Assembly (NCBI GenBank): GCA_022866015.1
Contig: JALHTX010000287.1
Location: 1 to 22,573, forward strand
Reading direction: 5' to 3'
From: Thermoplasmatota archaeon
GTDB lineage: Archaea > Thermoplasmatota > E2 > DHVEG-1
DNA length: 22,573 nucleotides
Of the stretch, positions 15,268 to 22,541 are shown piece after piece. Both the position numbers and the translations under genes were made by a program. The first letter of the stretch is position 1. The number at the start of each line of letters is the position of its first letter. Below the pieces are notes generated by a model that did no database searches, was not told the DNA's origin, and worked only from the letters and a program-made list of their open reading frames with translations.

Positions 15268-16905
15268 TTATTGATGCAAAATATCTGTGTTTATTTCAAA
15301 TGCGATGATTGGATGTTCAAGTGAAAAATTTGAAATCGTCTGAGGATGAAGCTCACCAAAGAAACCTGCGTTTTTATTATTTACAATAACTGCTGCACAT
15401 CGCCCATTTACAAAACCAGGATGACTAAAATCTTTAATCTCATAAGTACTACCTATATCTCTCATAATTGCTTCGACAAATGATTTACATTCAGTGAAAT
15501 TTGCTTTTGCATCTATTTTTACAAAACCTAGGTAAAACTTGTTTATAAACTTTTGATTAACCACTATTCCAAGTTCAAAAATCTGCTGAGGTAGTGCATG
15601 ATGCCTATTCTCATTTAAAATTTTTAGAAGAGATGGAATAAGACCTACACGCAAGCAAGAAAACTCGTCACCTATAGGGTTTTGAATTTCTACACATGTT
15701 TCTTTCTTTAACCCTATTTTTTCAAACTCGTCTTTATCATTACTAATTGTAAAAGTAGTAACCTCATTAAAACCCAAACCTATCATTATATCTCTAAGTG
15801 CATCACAAAAATCTTGATATTTAAGTTTTTTACCAAAAGTCAAAGACTTTGGAAAATCAGATTCAAAGTTTTCGTAACCAAAACCTTTTGCAACATCCTC
15901 TACAAGATCAATTTCATGAAGAATATCTGCTCGATAAGCAGGAATAGCTACACTAAGTTTGTTTTTTGATTTATTAATACAATTATAACCCATTTTCTGC
16001 AAAGATTTTATTACTTCTTTTACACTTAGATTTGTTCCAAGAATCTTATTTACATAATCTATGGATAGATTCATTTTTAAGGGATTAAGATGCGGCGTAG
16101 TAAATGTTTCATTTCCATCTTTCACAGTTGTTAAATATATTTGTCCACCACGTTCTGCAAGGGCTGTAACAACAATATTAAGTGCATAATTTATTGCTTT
16201 TTTATCATTACCTGTAACATCAATAAAAAGATCAGTTGTAAAAGGTGTAACTTCAGTTAAACTACCATTGATAATAGGTGGATATGAAAGAACATTATTA
16301 TTTATATCAACAATCAATGGATGCTTATCATATCCTTCAAGGAGATATGCATAATCTACACCTTTTTCATGTTTTTTAAGTATCTGTCTGAGAGTCATTG
16401 ACTCTACTTTATTTAAAGGTACAAACTGTACTGCATCAGGGTCAACTGCTTTATATGTAAAAGGTGGTTTAACGGGTTCAAAATTATGTACACCAATTGC
16501 CACCTTTTTACGGTTGCGACCCAAACCTATATGTAATTTTTCCTGTAGTTCCATTAAAGATGAGATTAATTCATCAGTCATCGTAACATTTTTAACAAGC
16601 GCTGTTACAACAAATGGTCTTACTTTTTTGACACTAGCATCAACAGTAATTACAACATCAGACTTTTTAACGGTATATTCTTTTAAACCAGTCTTAAAGT
16701 TAAAAAAAGCACGAGATGCTCGTGCAATTCCTTCAACAGATGCAAGATCTGGTCTGTCAGGGAAAAACTCTATACTTATTTCATCGCCTTCTACTCTATC
16801 AAGGTCTGCACCTATCATAGGTAGTTTTTCAAGTAATTCTTTTTTTGATACTTTATATCCTAATAAATTTAGGAAATCATTATAGTCAAATGTTACAACT
16901 GGCAT
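15268..16905 (-). CDS. pheT: Phenylalanyl-tRNA synthetase beta subunit (archaeal type)
   Basis: 545 residues, the compact archaeal/eukaryotic beta subunit lacking the bacterial N-terminal tRNA-binding extension. MPVVTFDYNDFLNLLG is typical of its start. The B3/4 editing region (IEFFPDRPDLASVEGIAR, then LGRNRKKVAIGVHNF and PPIINGSLTEVT) is followed by the B5 domain (from about 260, YRADILHEIDLVEDVAKGFGYE) and a catalytic-like core with FELG. It pairs with PheS, which is not in the window, to charge tRNA-Phe and to hydrolyse misacylated Tyr-tRNA. Its promoter shares a short region with the divergent HAD gene. T-rich sequence follows the stop. Confidence 0.96.
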   Translation of the reverse strand: MPVVTFDYNDFLNLLGYKVSKKELLEKLPMIGADLDRVEGDEISIEFFPDRPDLASVEGIARASRAFFNFKTGLKEYTVKKSDVVITVDASVKKVRPFVVTALVKNVTMTDELISSLMELQEKLHIGLGRNRKKVAIGVHNFEPVKPPFTYKAVDPDAVQFVPLNKVESMTLRQILKKHEKGVDYAYLLEGYDKHPLIVDINNNVLSYPPIINGSLTEVTPFTTDLFIDVTGNDKKAINYALNIVVTALAERGGQIYLTTVKDGNETFTTPHLNPLKMNLSIDYVNKILGTNLSVKEVIKSLQKMGYNCINKSKNKLSVAIPAYRADILHEIDLVEDVAKGFGYENFESDFPKSLTFGKKLKYQDFCDALRDIMIGLGFNEVTTFTISNDKDEFEKIGLKKETCVEIQNPIGDEFSCLRVGLIPSLLKILNENRHHALPQQIFELGIVVNQKFINKFYLGFVKIDAKANFTECKSFVEAIMRDIGSTYEIKDFSHPGFVNGRCAAVIVNNKNAGFFGELHPQTISNFSLEHPIIAFEINTDILHQ

Positions 16906-16994
16906 AAAAGGGGAAATATATTTTTTATTTATTTGATTTTGGTAAAAACTTTTAAAAAAAGGTTTTATTTCAGTCTATAGCAAAGGAACTGCAA

Positions 16995-17642
16995 ATGAAT
17001 AAGTATAAACTAGTGATGTTTGACATGGATGGAACACTACTTAATGGTAAAGGTATTTTTGTTATCGCTGAAAAACTAGGTTTTTATGATGAACTTTTAA
17101 GCTATTTTAAAAATAAAAAAGAAATGCCTTTTTATAAAAAAAGTATAGAGATTGCTAAACTATGCAAAGGTTTTAGAAAAGATGAGTTTCTAAGTATTTT
17201 TCATAATGTTCCTTTACAGGATAATGTAGAAAACATTATTAAAAATTTGAAAAAGAAAGACATTAAAATCGCAATTGCTACAGATAGCTATATGTTTCTT
17301 GCAGAGGATTTGAAAAACCGATTAAAAATTGATTTTGCTTTTGCCAATAATCTTCTAACTAATAACGGTACTATAACTGGTGATATTCAAATTAGCAACA
17401 AAAATCTAATTAGTGATATTACAGGTAATATCTACTCAATTTGTAAAGAGCAAACACTTACAAACCTCTGTAAAAAATTAGGTATATCTGTTAATGAGTC
17501 TATTGCTGTCGGTGATGGAATTGTTGATATTGGTATGATTAAAAAAGCAGGTATTGGTATAGCATTTAATGCATCTGATAAAGTGAACGAATATGCTGAT
17601 GTTGTAACCAAAGACTTGAACGTCATACTAGATTATATCTAA
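16995..17642 (+). CDS. HAD-family phosphatase, phosphoserine phosphatase-like
   Basis: 215 residues. HAD motif I is FDMDGTLLNG with nucleophile Asp10 and acid/base Asp12. Motif II is the threonine in IAIATDSY, motif III a lysine before motif IV GDGIVDIGMIKKAG. An alpha-helical cap follows motif I, as in the HAD-IB (SerB-like) group, and the C-terminal GIAFNASDKVNEYADVV is usual for that group. The likely reaction is removal of phosphate from a small metabolite, with phosphoserine only a candidate. AAGGA seven bases before the ATG serves as ribosome site. Confidence 0.85.
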   Translation: MNKYKLVMFDMDGTLLNGKGIFVIAEKLGFYDELLSYFKNKKEMPFYKKSIEIAKLCKGFRKDEFLSIFHNVPLQDNVENIIKNLKKKDIKIAIATDSYMFLAEDLKNRLKIDFAFANNLLTNNGTITGDIQISNKNLISDITGNIYSICKEQTLTNLCKKLGISVNESIAVGDGIVDIGMIKKAGIGIAFNASDKVNEYADVVTKDLNVILDYI

Positions 17643-17722
17643 GGAAAAAATTGATTATCCCCATTTTGTTTAATACGACTAAACTATATTGAGATGAATC
17701 ACTTTGATAGGATGTAAAAAAA

Positions 17723-18325
17723 ATGAAAATCTATAGTGTTGCAGATATACATGGTTCACAGTATCGTCTGAACCTTATTTTAAAAAATATAAAAAGATAC
17801 GCTCCAGATCTTGTAATTGTGTGTGGTGATATAACACAGTTTGGACCTGGAGATGTAGCAAAGAATTTTTTAGATCAGATACCTGTTGAAACAATAGCAG
17901 TAACAGGCAACATAGATTCACCTGATGTAGAGAAAGGTATAGATAATAGCAAAGCAACAAGAATTGAACTAAAAAAAGTAGTTAAAAAAGGTATATCTTT
18001 TGTTGGTTCAAGCGGAATAAACCCCGATGATTTTAAAACACTTGAAGAAAAAAAGATGATTGATGAAAAAACAATACTAGTTACTCATGTACCACCTTTT
18101 GGTACCGTGGATAAAATATTTATTGGAATGCATGGTGGAAGTAAAGAACTCCGTGAGCTAGTTGACAAATTTAAACCAAGGCTTGTTCTTAGTGGGCATA
18201 TCCATGAAGACCCAGGATATAAAAGAATTAATAATACAATATTTGTAAATTGTAGCATAAGTAAACGCAGTGAAGGAGCAATTATTGAAATAAACAAAGA
18301 AATATCAGTTAAAATTCTTGAATAA
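17723..18325 (+). CDS. Calcineurin-like metallophosphoesterase
   Basis: 200 residues. The two-metal site is complete: DIHG at 8-11, GDI at 35-37, GNID at 62-65, THVPPFG with His122, and GHIHEDPG at 158-165. The short form with the GNID turn belongs to the YfcE/MJ0936-like phosphodiesterase group; substrates are generally unknown. AGGATG lies about nine bases before the ATG. It is the last housekeeping-type gene before the tRNA remnant and the recombinase module, and is followed by strong T-runs at about 18426-18458. Confidence 0.9.
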   Translation: MKIYSVADIHGSQYRLNLILKNIKRYAPDLVIVCGDITQFGPGDVAKNFLDQIPVETIAVTGNIDSPDVEKGIDNSKATRIELKKVVKKGISFVGSSGINPDDFKTLEEKKMIDEKTILVTHVPPFGTVDKIFIGMHGGSKELRELVDKFKPRLVLSGHIHEDPGYKRINNTIFVNCSISKRSEGAIIEINKEISVKILE

Positions 18326-18335
18326 AAATAAATAG

Positions 18336-18352
18336 TAGCCCCGTCCAGATTC
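18336..18352 (-). repeat. tRNA 3'-end remnant, likely attachment site
   Basis: Read on the minus strand this is GAATCTGGACGGGGCTA: the end of a T-loop (GAAT), a T-stem 3' strand (CTGGA), an acceptor 3' strand (CGGGGCT) and a discriminator A. The other tRNA parts (5' AGCCCCG, anticodon arm) are absent on the upstream side; similarity breaks inside the T-loop. Such 3' fragments are left when an element integrates at a tRNA gene. The acceptor sequence resembles archaeal tRNA-Gln-like genes from memory, but the identity is not certain. Confidence 0.55.
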
Positions 18353-18380
18353 AGTATCACTCAACAGGAGAAAAAAAAGT

Positions 18381-18462
18381 CGAAACAAAACCAAAAAAAC
18401 ACGGTTTCGGATTTTTGTTCATCTCACTAAAACCTTTTTTTTCTTTTTTTGATTTTTTTTAC
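18381..18462 (+). terminator. Hairpin plus T-runs after the phosphoesterase gene
   Basis: CGAAAC (18381-18386) pairs with GTTTCG (18404-18409), followed by long T-runs between about 18426 and 18462. The position beyond the phosphoesterase stop, and before the HTH gene promoter, suits transcription termination. It also insulates the recombinase module from the housekeeping genes. Confidence 0.4.
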
Positions 18463-18507
18463 AATATTCACATATTATTTAATTTTTTTTCTTGGAGAAA
18501 TCACGGT

Positions 18508-18531
18508 GTTCAGTTGAACTCTAAACTGAAC
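18508..18531 (+). promoter_or_regulatory. Overlapping palindromes before the HTH gene
   Basis: GTTCAGTT (18508-18515) and AACTGAAC (18524-18531) form a perfect 8-bp inverted repeat with an 8-base gap. The left half is also the start of a second palindrome, GTTCAGTTGAAC (18508-18519). It lies 27 bases before the HTH gene start, suitable for an operator of that protein or a recombinase binding site. Confidence 0.4.
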
Positions 18532-18557
18532 TATAAACTTTTGCATGGTGGTGATTA

Positions 18558-19478
18558 ATGCCACATCCAAAGAATTACGCAGTTCGTGATACAATATACG
18601 ACCTTATTGGTATGGGTAAAAAACAATATGAAATAATTGTTTTACTTAGGGAGAAAGGCTTTAACATAAAAAAATCAAGGTTATCACAAATAATTGGAGA
18701 ATTAGAGCAGAAAGAATATATAATTTGTAATTTGAGGACGGTTTACAAGTCATATATTGTTACCAAGAAGCCATATCCATATAAAAGCAGGAGTTTACAA
18801 ACCTTACGGTGTGGCTGTAAAAAAGTTTTAAGAATCCACAATCAAACATTCAAGTATTGTATTATCGCAAAATCATATGTCACAAATGACCCTAAAAGCT
18901 GGGATAGGATAATACCAATGAGGAATAGTGTAATCCAATATATCTACTACGGTCACGATAGGCTTGGACAAGGATTGACTGTTCAGCGTTTTGAAGGCAA
19001 AAAAACAGATACTCTGATGATTAAGATAGCAGATATGGAATGGGAATATGATAAGTTGGATGCACTTGACGATTTTATTATGAGAAAATGCATCAGTGCA
19101 GAATATGGGATTATGCATCATTTTAAGATGCAGATGAAATTAATTGGTAAAACAAAGACAAGTTATGCTATACGTCCTACTCCATATACTGAGTTACAGC
19201 AAGCGTTCCAGTCGGATAATTATAGCGTTGGAGGGTTGCAGGGTGATAGTTCAAAAAACAATATTCCTGAGTTGGAAACAGATGTTAGAAAAAAGGCTGT
19301 TGCTATCATGGAGTTTCTTAATTTAGCAGACTCAGGGCGTTTACCTGAATTATTAGATGTAATGAAAAAAATTAAAGATTTTAATATTCCACTTGAGACA
19401 ATTATTGACGTCATGGATAAGAACACTGAGAAGAATATTTCTATTGAAAGGGAAAACTGTGAGCGTGGAGTAATTTGA
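18558..19478 (+). CDS. HTH protein translationally coupled to a recombinase
   Basis: 306 residues, family not recognised. Residues about 10-55 look like a winged helix-turn-helix (DTIYDLIGMGKKQYEIIVLL, then KKSRLSQIIGELEQKEYI). A basic middle region with paired cysteines (CGCKK at about 95, and Cys110) follows. The C-terminal part is acidic and helical. GGTGAT two bases before the ATG is a near-perfect ribosome site. The end overlaps the recombinase start by four bases (TTGA), so the two are made together. It could be the DNA-binding subunit of the recombinase or an element regulator; homology to plasmid or viral initiator proteins was considered but not seen. Confidence 0.6.
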   Translation: MPHPKNYAVRDTIYDLIGMGKKQYEIIVLLREKGFNIKKSRLSQIIGELEQKEYIICNLRTVYKSYIVTKKPYPYKSRSLQTLRCGCKKVLRIHNQTFKYCIIAKSYVTNDPKSWDRIIPMRNSVIQYIYYGHDRLGQGLTVQRFEGKKTDTLMIKIADMEWEYDKLDALDDFIMRKCISAEYGIMHHFKMQMKLIGKTKTSYAIRPTPYTELQQAFQSDNYSVGGLQGDSSKNNIPELETDVRKKAVAIMEFLNLADSGRLPELLDVMKKIKDFNIPLETIIDVMDKNTEKNISIERENCERGVI

Positions 19479-19984
19479 AAGTAGCATTATACGTTAGAGT
19501 TTCTACTAAAGAGCAAAACCTAAAAATGCAAAAAGATGCATTAATTGAAAAGGCAAAAAGAGAAGGATGGGACTATGCACTCTTTGAAGAAAAAGAATCA
19601 ACACGCAAAACTCGTCCTGTTAAATATGCCTTATATCAGCGTCTTCTCGATAAAGAGTTTGATGGTGTAGTTGTTTGGAAGATTGACCGATGGGCACGAA
19701 GCACTCAGGAATTGAGCAGGGAGGTCACCACGCTCTTTAATAGAGGCGTGAAGTTCATCTCATTAACCGATAATATCGACTTGTCCAGTGCCTCTGGAAT
19801 GCTTCAGTTCAACATTATTTCAGCATTCGCCCAGTTTGAAAGAGATATAATTAGTGAGAGAACAAAAGAAGGATTAAAACATGCTAAAAATGTTGGTAAG
19901 CGTGGACCAGATAAAAAAACAAGAAGAAGAAAATCTGGTTATTACCAGAGATGGTTTAATAAAAATACAGGGGAAATACTTTGA
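19475..19984 (+). CDS. Serine recombinase (resolvase/invertase catalytic domain)
   Basis: 169 residues. ALYVRVSTKEQNL puts the nucleophile at Ser10 with Arg8; WKIDRWARS holds Asp71, Arg72 and Arg75, matching the active-site arginines of gamma-delta resolvase; FNIISAFAQFERDIISERTKEGL is the dimer helix E. After it only about 30 residues remain, basic (GPDKKTRRRKSGYYQRW), with no recognisable C-terminal helix-turn-helix. The start is TTG, chosen because GGAG precedes it by four bases and overlaps the HTH gene end. Several codons here (GTC ACC ACG CTC, ATC GAC TTG TCC) are richer in C and G than in neighbours, which fits recent transfer. It probably cuts and exchanges DNA for integration, inversion or resolution. 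Confidence 0.9.
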   Translation: MKVALYVRVSTKEQNLKMQKDALIEKAKREGWDYALFEEKESTRKTRPVKYALYQRLLDKEFDGVVVWKIDRWARSTQELSREVTTLFNRGVKFISLTDNIDLSSASGMLQFNIISAFAQFERDIISERTKEGLKHAKNVGKRGPDKKTRRRKSGYYQRWFNKNTGEIL

Positions 19985-20058
19985 ACATATGATTACCGGT
20001 ATTATTTTGATTAATGGATAATAATTACCTCTATAAAAGTCTATAATTTCATATGTTC
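19983..20058 (+). terminator. Long stem-loop at the recombinase gene end
   Basis: GAACATATGA (19983-19992) and TCATATGTTC (20049-20058) are a perfect 10-bp inverted repeat around 56 bases, followed directly by T6. Inside, GGTATTATT and AATAATTACC can add a second stem. It overlaps the recombinase stop codon and precedes the convergent NosD gene end. Terminator is the simplest reading; a recombination site or element end is the alternative. Confidence 0.45.
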
Positions 20059-20063
20059 TTTTT

Positions 20064-21086
20064 TCAACTCATCCCTTGGATATCATAGGGTTCCTTAGCT
20101 GGATGCCAATCAACCTCGATATACGGATATATAATAGCTAAAGGCCAAAGAAACGCATGACCTAAAAGGACCTTTGGAAATACCCCACTTAATATTGAGC
20201 CACCCCAATAATTATTGACCCATTTATTTCTATAATCATAGAGATATATACCATCTACATACATACCTGAATGATTCTCATTGTCAATAAAATTATTTTT
20301 TGCAATTTGATTAGAAAATGCGGATGCACAAACGATACCAAATAAATTATTTTCAAAATGATTATCTTTTACAACGTTATAGTTACCCATTAAAATAAGT
20401 CCTGCACCCTTATTTTTTTTATGATTCAAAAAAACATTACCAGAGATTAGATTCTCAGTTCCAGATGCTGCTAGTCCACAATCATCATTTGAGTTTACTA
20501 TATTATTTATAAAACTGTGTCCACTTGAACCATCAAGTATCCGCATACCAATATAATTATCATAAAAATTGTTATTCATTACAATATTATTACATGTAAA
20601 AAGCTGATTCCAAATTCCAAAATAATTATCATAAAAATTACAATTAATTATCGTATTACTACTCGAAAATATATTGATACCTGAATTTTTCGAAAATGTT
20701 TCATTACCGCTTTTTATAATCGTAAATCCTTCAATCCATGTATTATTTTTATTAATTCTTATAACATCCTCATGGTATTTTCCATCAACAAAAGTGGTAT
20801 TTTTCTCCTCACCAATGAGGTGTATTGACACATTTATAACAACATTTTCATAATATATACCACTGAAAACAATAACAGTATCACCTGAATTTGATGCATT
20901 AATTGCACTTTGAATAGTAGTATAGTTCCCAGGTCCATCACCACCAACATACAACCATTTACCATCAGATGTCGACAACGATGATTTCTCTCCATCTTGT
21001 GCAGTAGATTGAATGATACCTGTCGCAATTAATACGAGAATGATTTCAACCGCTAAACATTTCCTAAATGATGGATATTTATCCAT
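20064..21086 (-). CDS. Secreted NosD-like right-handed beta-helix protein
   Basis: 340 residues from the ATG at 21086, which follows GGGGGAAGG; an earlier start at 21116 would add ten residues in front of the signal peptide. Signal peptide about 6-30. Then GGDGPGNYTTIQSAINASN and SGDTVIVFSGIYYENVVINV, the standard opening of archaeal NosD/parallel beta-helix repeats. Further coils follow with Asn ladders (SSNTIINCNFYDNYFG, MNNNFYDNYIGMRIL, SGNVFLNH, KDNHFENNLFGI). The C-terminal NKWVNNYWGG and VDWHPA are common to such proteins. They are surface proteins that probably bind carbohydrates. A TATA-like element lies near 21135. Confidence 0.85.
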   Translation of the reverse strand: MDKYPSFRKCLAVEIILVLIATGIIQSTAQDGEKSSLSTSDGKWLYVGGDGPGNYTTIQSAINASNSGDTVIVFSGIYYENVVINVSIHLIGEEKNTTFVDGKYHEDVIRINKNNTWIEGFTIIKSGNETFSKNSGINIFSSSNTIINCNFYDNYFGIWNQLFTCNNIVMNNNFYDNYIGMRILDGSSGHSFINNIVNSNDDCGLAASGTENLISGNVFLNHKKNKGAGLILMGNYNVVKDNHFENNLFGIVCASAFSNQIAKNNFIDNENHSGMYVDGIYLYDYRNKWVNNYWGGSILSGVFPKVLLGHAFLWPLAIIYPYIEVDWHPAKEPYDIQGMS

Positions 21087-21271
21087 ACCTTCCCCCTTTG
21101 TATAATTATATAGCATTGTTCTTCTATAAAAATATACCTTTAAAACATTATATTTTTAATTGCAGGAGAAGGGATGAACATATAGGTAAAAAAAGGGTCC
21201 CTGTAAATTTGACAGTTTCGTAAGGAGATGAAATCAGAAGTAAATAAACGGACGTTTTTTATGATGTAGAG

Positions 21272-21793
21272 TTACTGTAGAAACAAAATATTATTCCCAC
21301 TTAGACCACGGGAATGCAACATCACCAAACGACTTATAGGAAATGATTGTATTTCTTGATTATTTTTAGCAATACTCCAAATCACTCTGATATATTTTGT
21401 ATTGACTTCTATAATTGGCATTACATGAGTAGGAACCTGTGGAAATTGTTTTATAGGCATAATACAAGGTGTCCCTTGCTGAAGTAAATTTTGAATATGT
21501 TGAAATTTTTGTTGTCATTGATTTGTTTGAAATGACATTAATCCAAGTTGGATTGTATTATAATCATGTTCAATTGCTGTTTTGATGCTTTGAAAAGAAT
21601 TTGTACCTATACAAAGTGATTCCAGGTCATAGTTATCTTGAAAAACGTCCAACTGACCTTCAGGTATTTTCCAATCATTGGCAACCATGCCTTTATATCT
21701 TATCATCCACTCAATAGCCCAAGGTATACAACCGGTTATCTCTCTTTTTTGAACTACATTATTAATCTCATTATATCGTTCTAATTTTGCCAT
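21272..21793 (-). pseudogene. C39-like cysteine peptidase gene with one in-frame TGA
   Basis: Two open pieces in the same frame, 21793-21515 and on to 21272, are split by a single TGA at 21515-21517; there is no shift. Read through, they give 173 positions. The first part has the nucleophile region ITGCIPWAIEWMIRYKG (Cys22); the second has GTPCIMPI and PTHVMPIIEV with the His expected of a C39/papain-like triad, so both are needed for activity. The TGA falls in a polar stretch (SFQTNQ-TGA-QQKFQHIQ) where Trp or Arg would be a one-base change. GGAGG six bases before the ATG comes from leader copy C. It follows the membrane protein gene by 33 bases. Simplest reading is a recent nonsense mutation; readthrough is possible. 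Confidence 0.55.
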
Positions 21794-21822
21794 ATTTTTC
21801 CTCCCTCAAAACTACAATTTCA
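21794..21822 (-). promoter_or_regulatory. Repeated leader, copy C
   Basis: On the minus strand: TGAAATTGTAGTTTTGAGGG, then AGGAAAAAT and the ATG of the C39-like gene. It has one extra T compared with copies B and D. It fills almost the whole 33-base gap between the two genes. AAATATATC, a TATA-like element, lies about 18 bases before GAAATTGTAG, within the end of the upstream gene. Confidence 0.6.
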
Positions 21823-21826
21823 TTTT

Positions 21827-22510
21827 TTATTGTATTGATATATTTTTATCTTCTATTTTTGGTTTCAAATGTTTTTCAAAAATGTCTAGTATCTTGTGTA
21901 GACCTCCCCACAGTAATATTATTACACCACTAACGGAAAACCCACATACAAATAATGCATATGCAGTTAATTGAAGTTCATGAACATTAAATAATGAGAG
22001 AACTATTGAGATTAATAGAGAGAATACTGTAATCCTCAAATAACGTTCAACATCTATAAAACTTTTCACTTCTTCCAATTTTTTAATACTTAATGAAGCG
22101 TCAACTGTTATCCATCCTATACTCATAATATCATTGTGTATATCTCTTTTTTTTATTTCTTCGCTTGATACTTTTTCCACATTCTCTTTCATCGTCTCTA
22201 GTGATTTGTTTATCCTATTTAATACACCCCTCCCAGTATCAGATATTAAAAGTGAGTAAAATATTGATATAAATGTAAGAACTCCAATAGATGCGTAAAT
22301 AACTCTATCGTATACTACCTGTGAAGTATAGGTAAATAGTGGTATTAAGCATATGGCAATTAATAAGACAAAGACAAATATTATTTTTCTTATTATCTTA
22401 TTTACATTATCAGTGATTATGGAGATGAACTTGTTTTCAAAATCTAATACTTTTGTAATTTCTGAAATGTATTCAAGAGTATCATCCAATGAGTCTTTCT
22501 GGTGATTCAA
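21827..22510 (-). CDS. Four-helix membrane protein of unknown function
   Basis: 227 residues, not recognised. A charged N-terminal part (1-40) is followed by transmembrane helices at about 41-62 and 70-90. A charged, helical, probably cytoplasmic segment (about 95-150) follows, then two more helices at about 157-175 and 180-205 and a charged tail. The start is a TTG, accepted because GGGAGG in leader copy D lies nine bases before it and no ATG is near. It precedes the C39-like gene on the same strand, and both carry the same leader, so they may act together, for example as peptidase and membrane partner; that is inference. Confidence 0.6.
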   Translation of the reverse strand: MNHQKDSLDDTLEYISEITKVLDFENKFISIITDNVNKIIRKIIFVFVLLIAICLIPLFTYTSQVVYDRVIYASIGVLTFISIFYSLLISDTGRGVLNRINKSLETMKENVEKVSSEEIKKRDIHNDIMSIGWITVDASLSIKKLEEVKSFIDVERYLRITVFSLLISIVLSLFNVHELQLTAYALFVCGFSVSGVIILLWGGLHKILDIFEKHLKPKIEDKNISIQ

Positions 22511-22514
22511 TTGT

Positions 22515-22541
22515 TTTTTCCTCCCTCAAACTACAATTTCA
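22515..22541 (-). promoter_or_regulatory. Repeated leader, copy D
   Basis: On the minus strand: TGAAATTGTAGTTTGAGGGA, then GGAAAAA before the TTG start. The 20-mer is identical to copy B. Upstream, from 22573, a frame of 15 codons (or the end of a longer one) finishes at the TGA within this leader, so an upstream gene may be coupled to it. TTATAATAG near 22546-22554 is a possible TATA element. Confidence 0.6.

Noticed and set aside
18336..18430. Complete tRNA gene on the minus strand
   Set aside because: Only the 3' end is present; no matching 5' acceptor strand, D-arm or anticodon arm upstream.
9626..21793. Genome-wide reassignment of TGA to tryptophan
   Set aside because: TGA ends L7Ae, the transketolase N subunit, NosD and the recombinase at natural family ends, and tryptophan is written TGG throughout. 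Readthrough distances after those stops are short, so the point is not absolute.
9599..22541. Leader copies as CRISPR repeats
   Set aside because: Copies are not regularly spaced, have no spacers between them, and each main copy sits at a gene start with a ribosome site.
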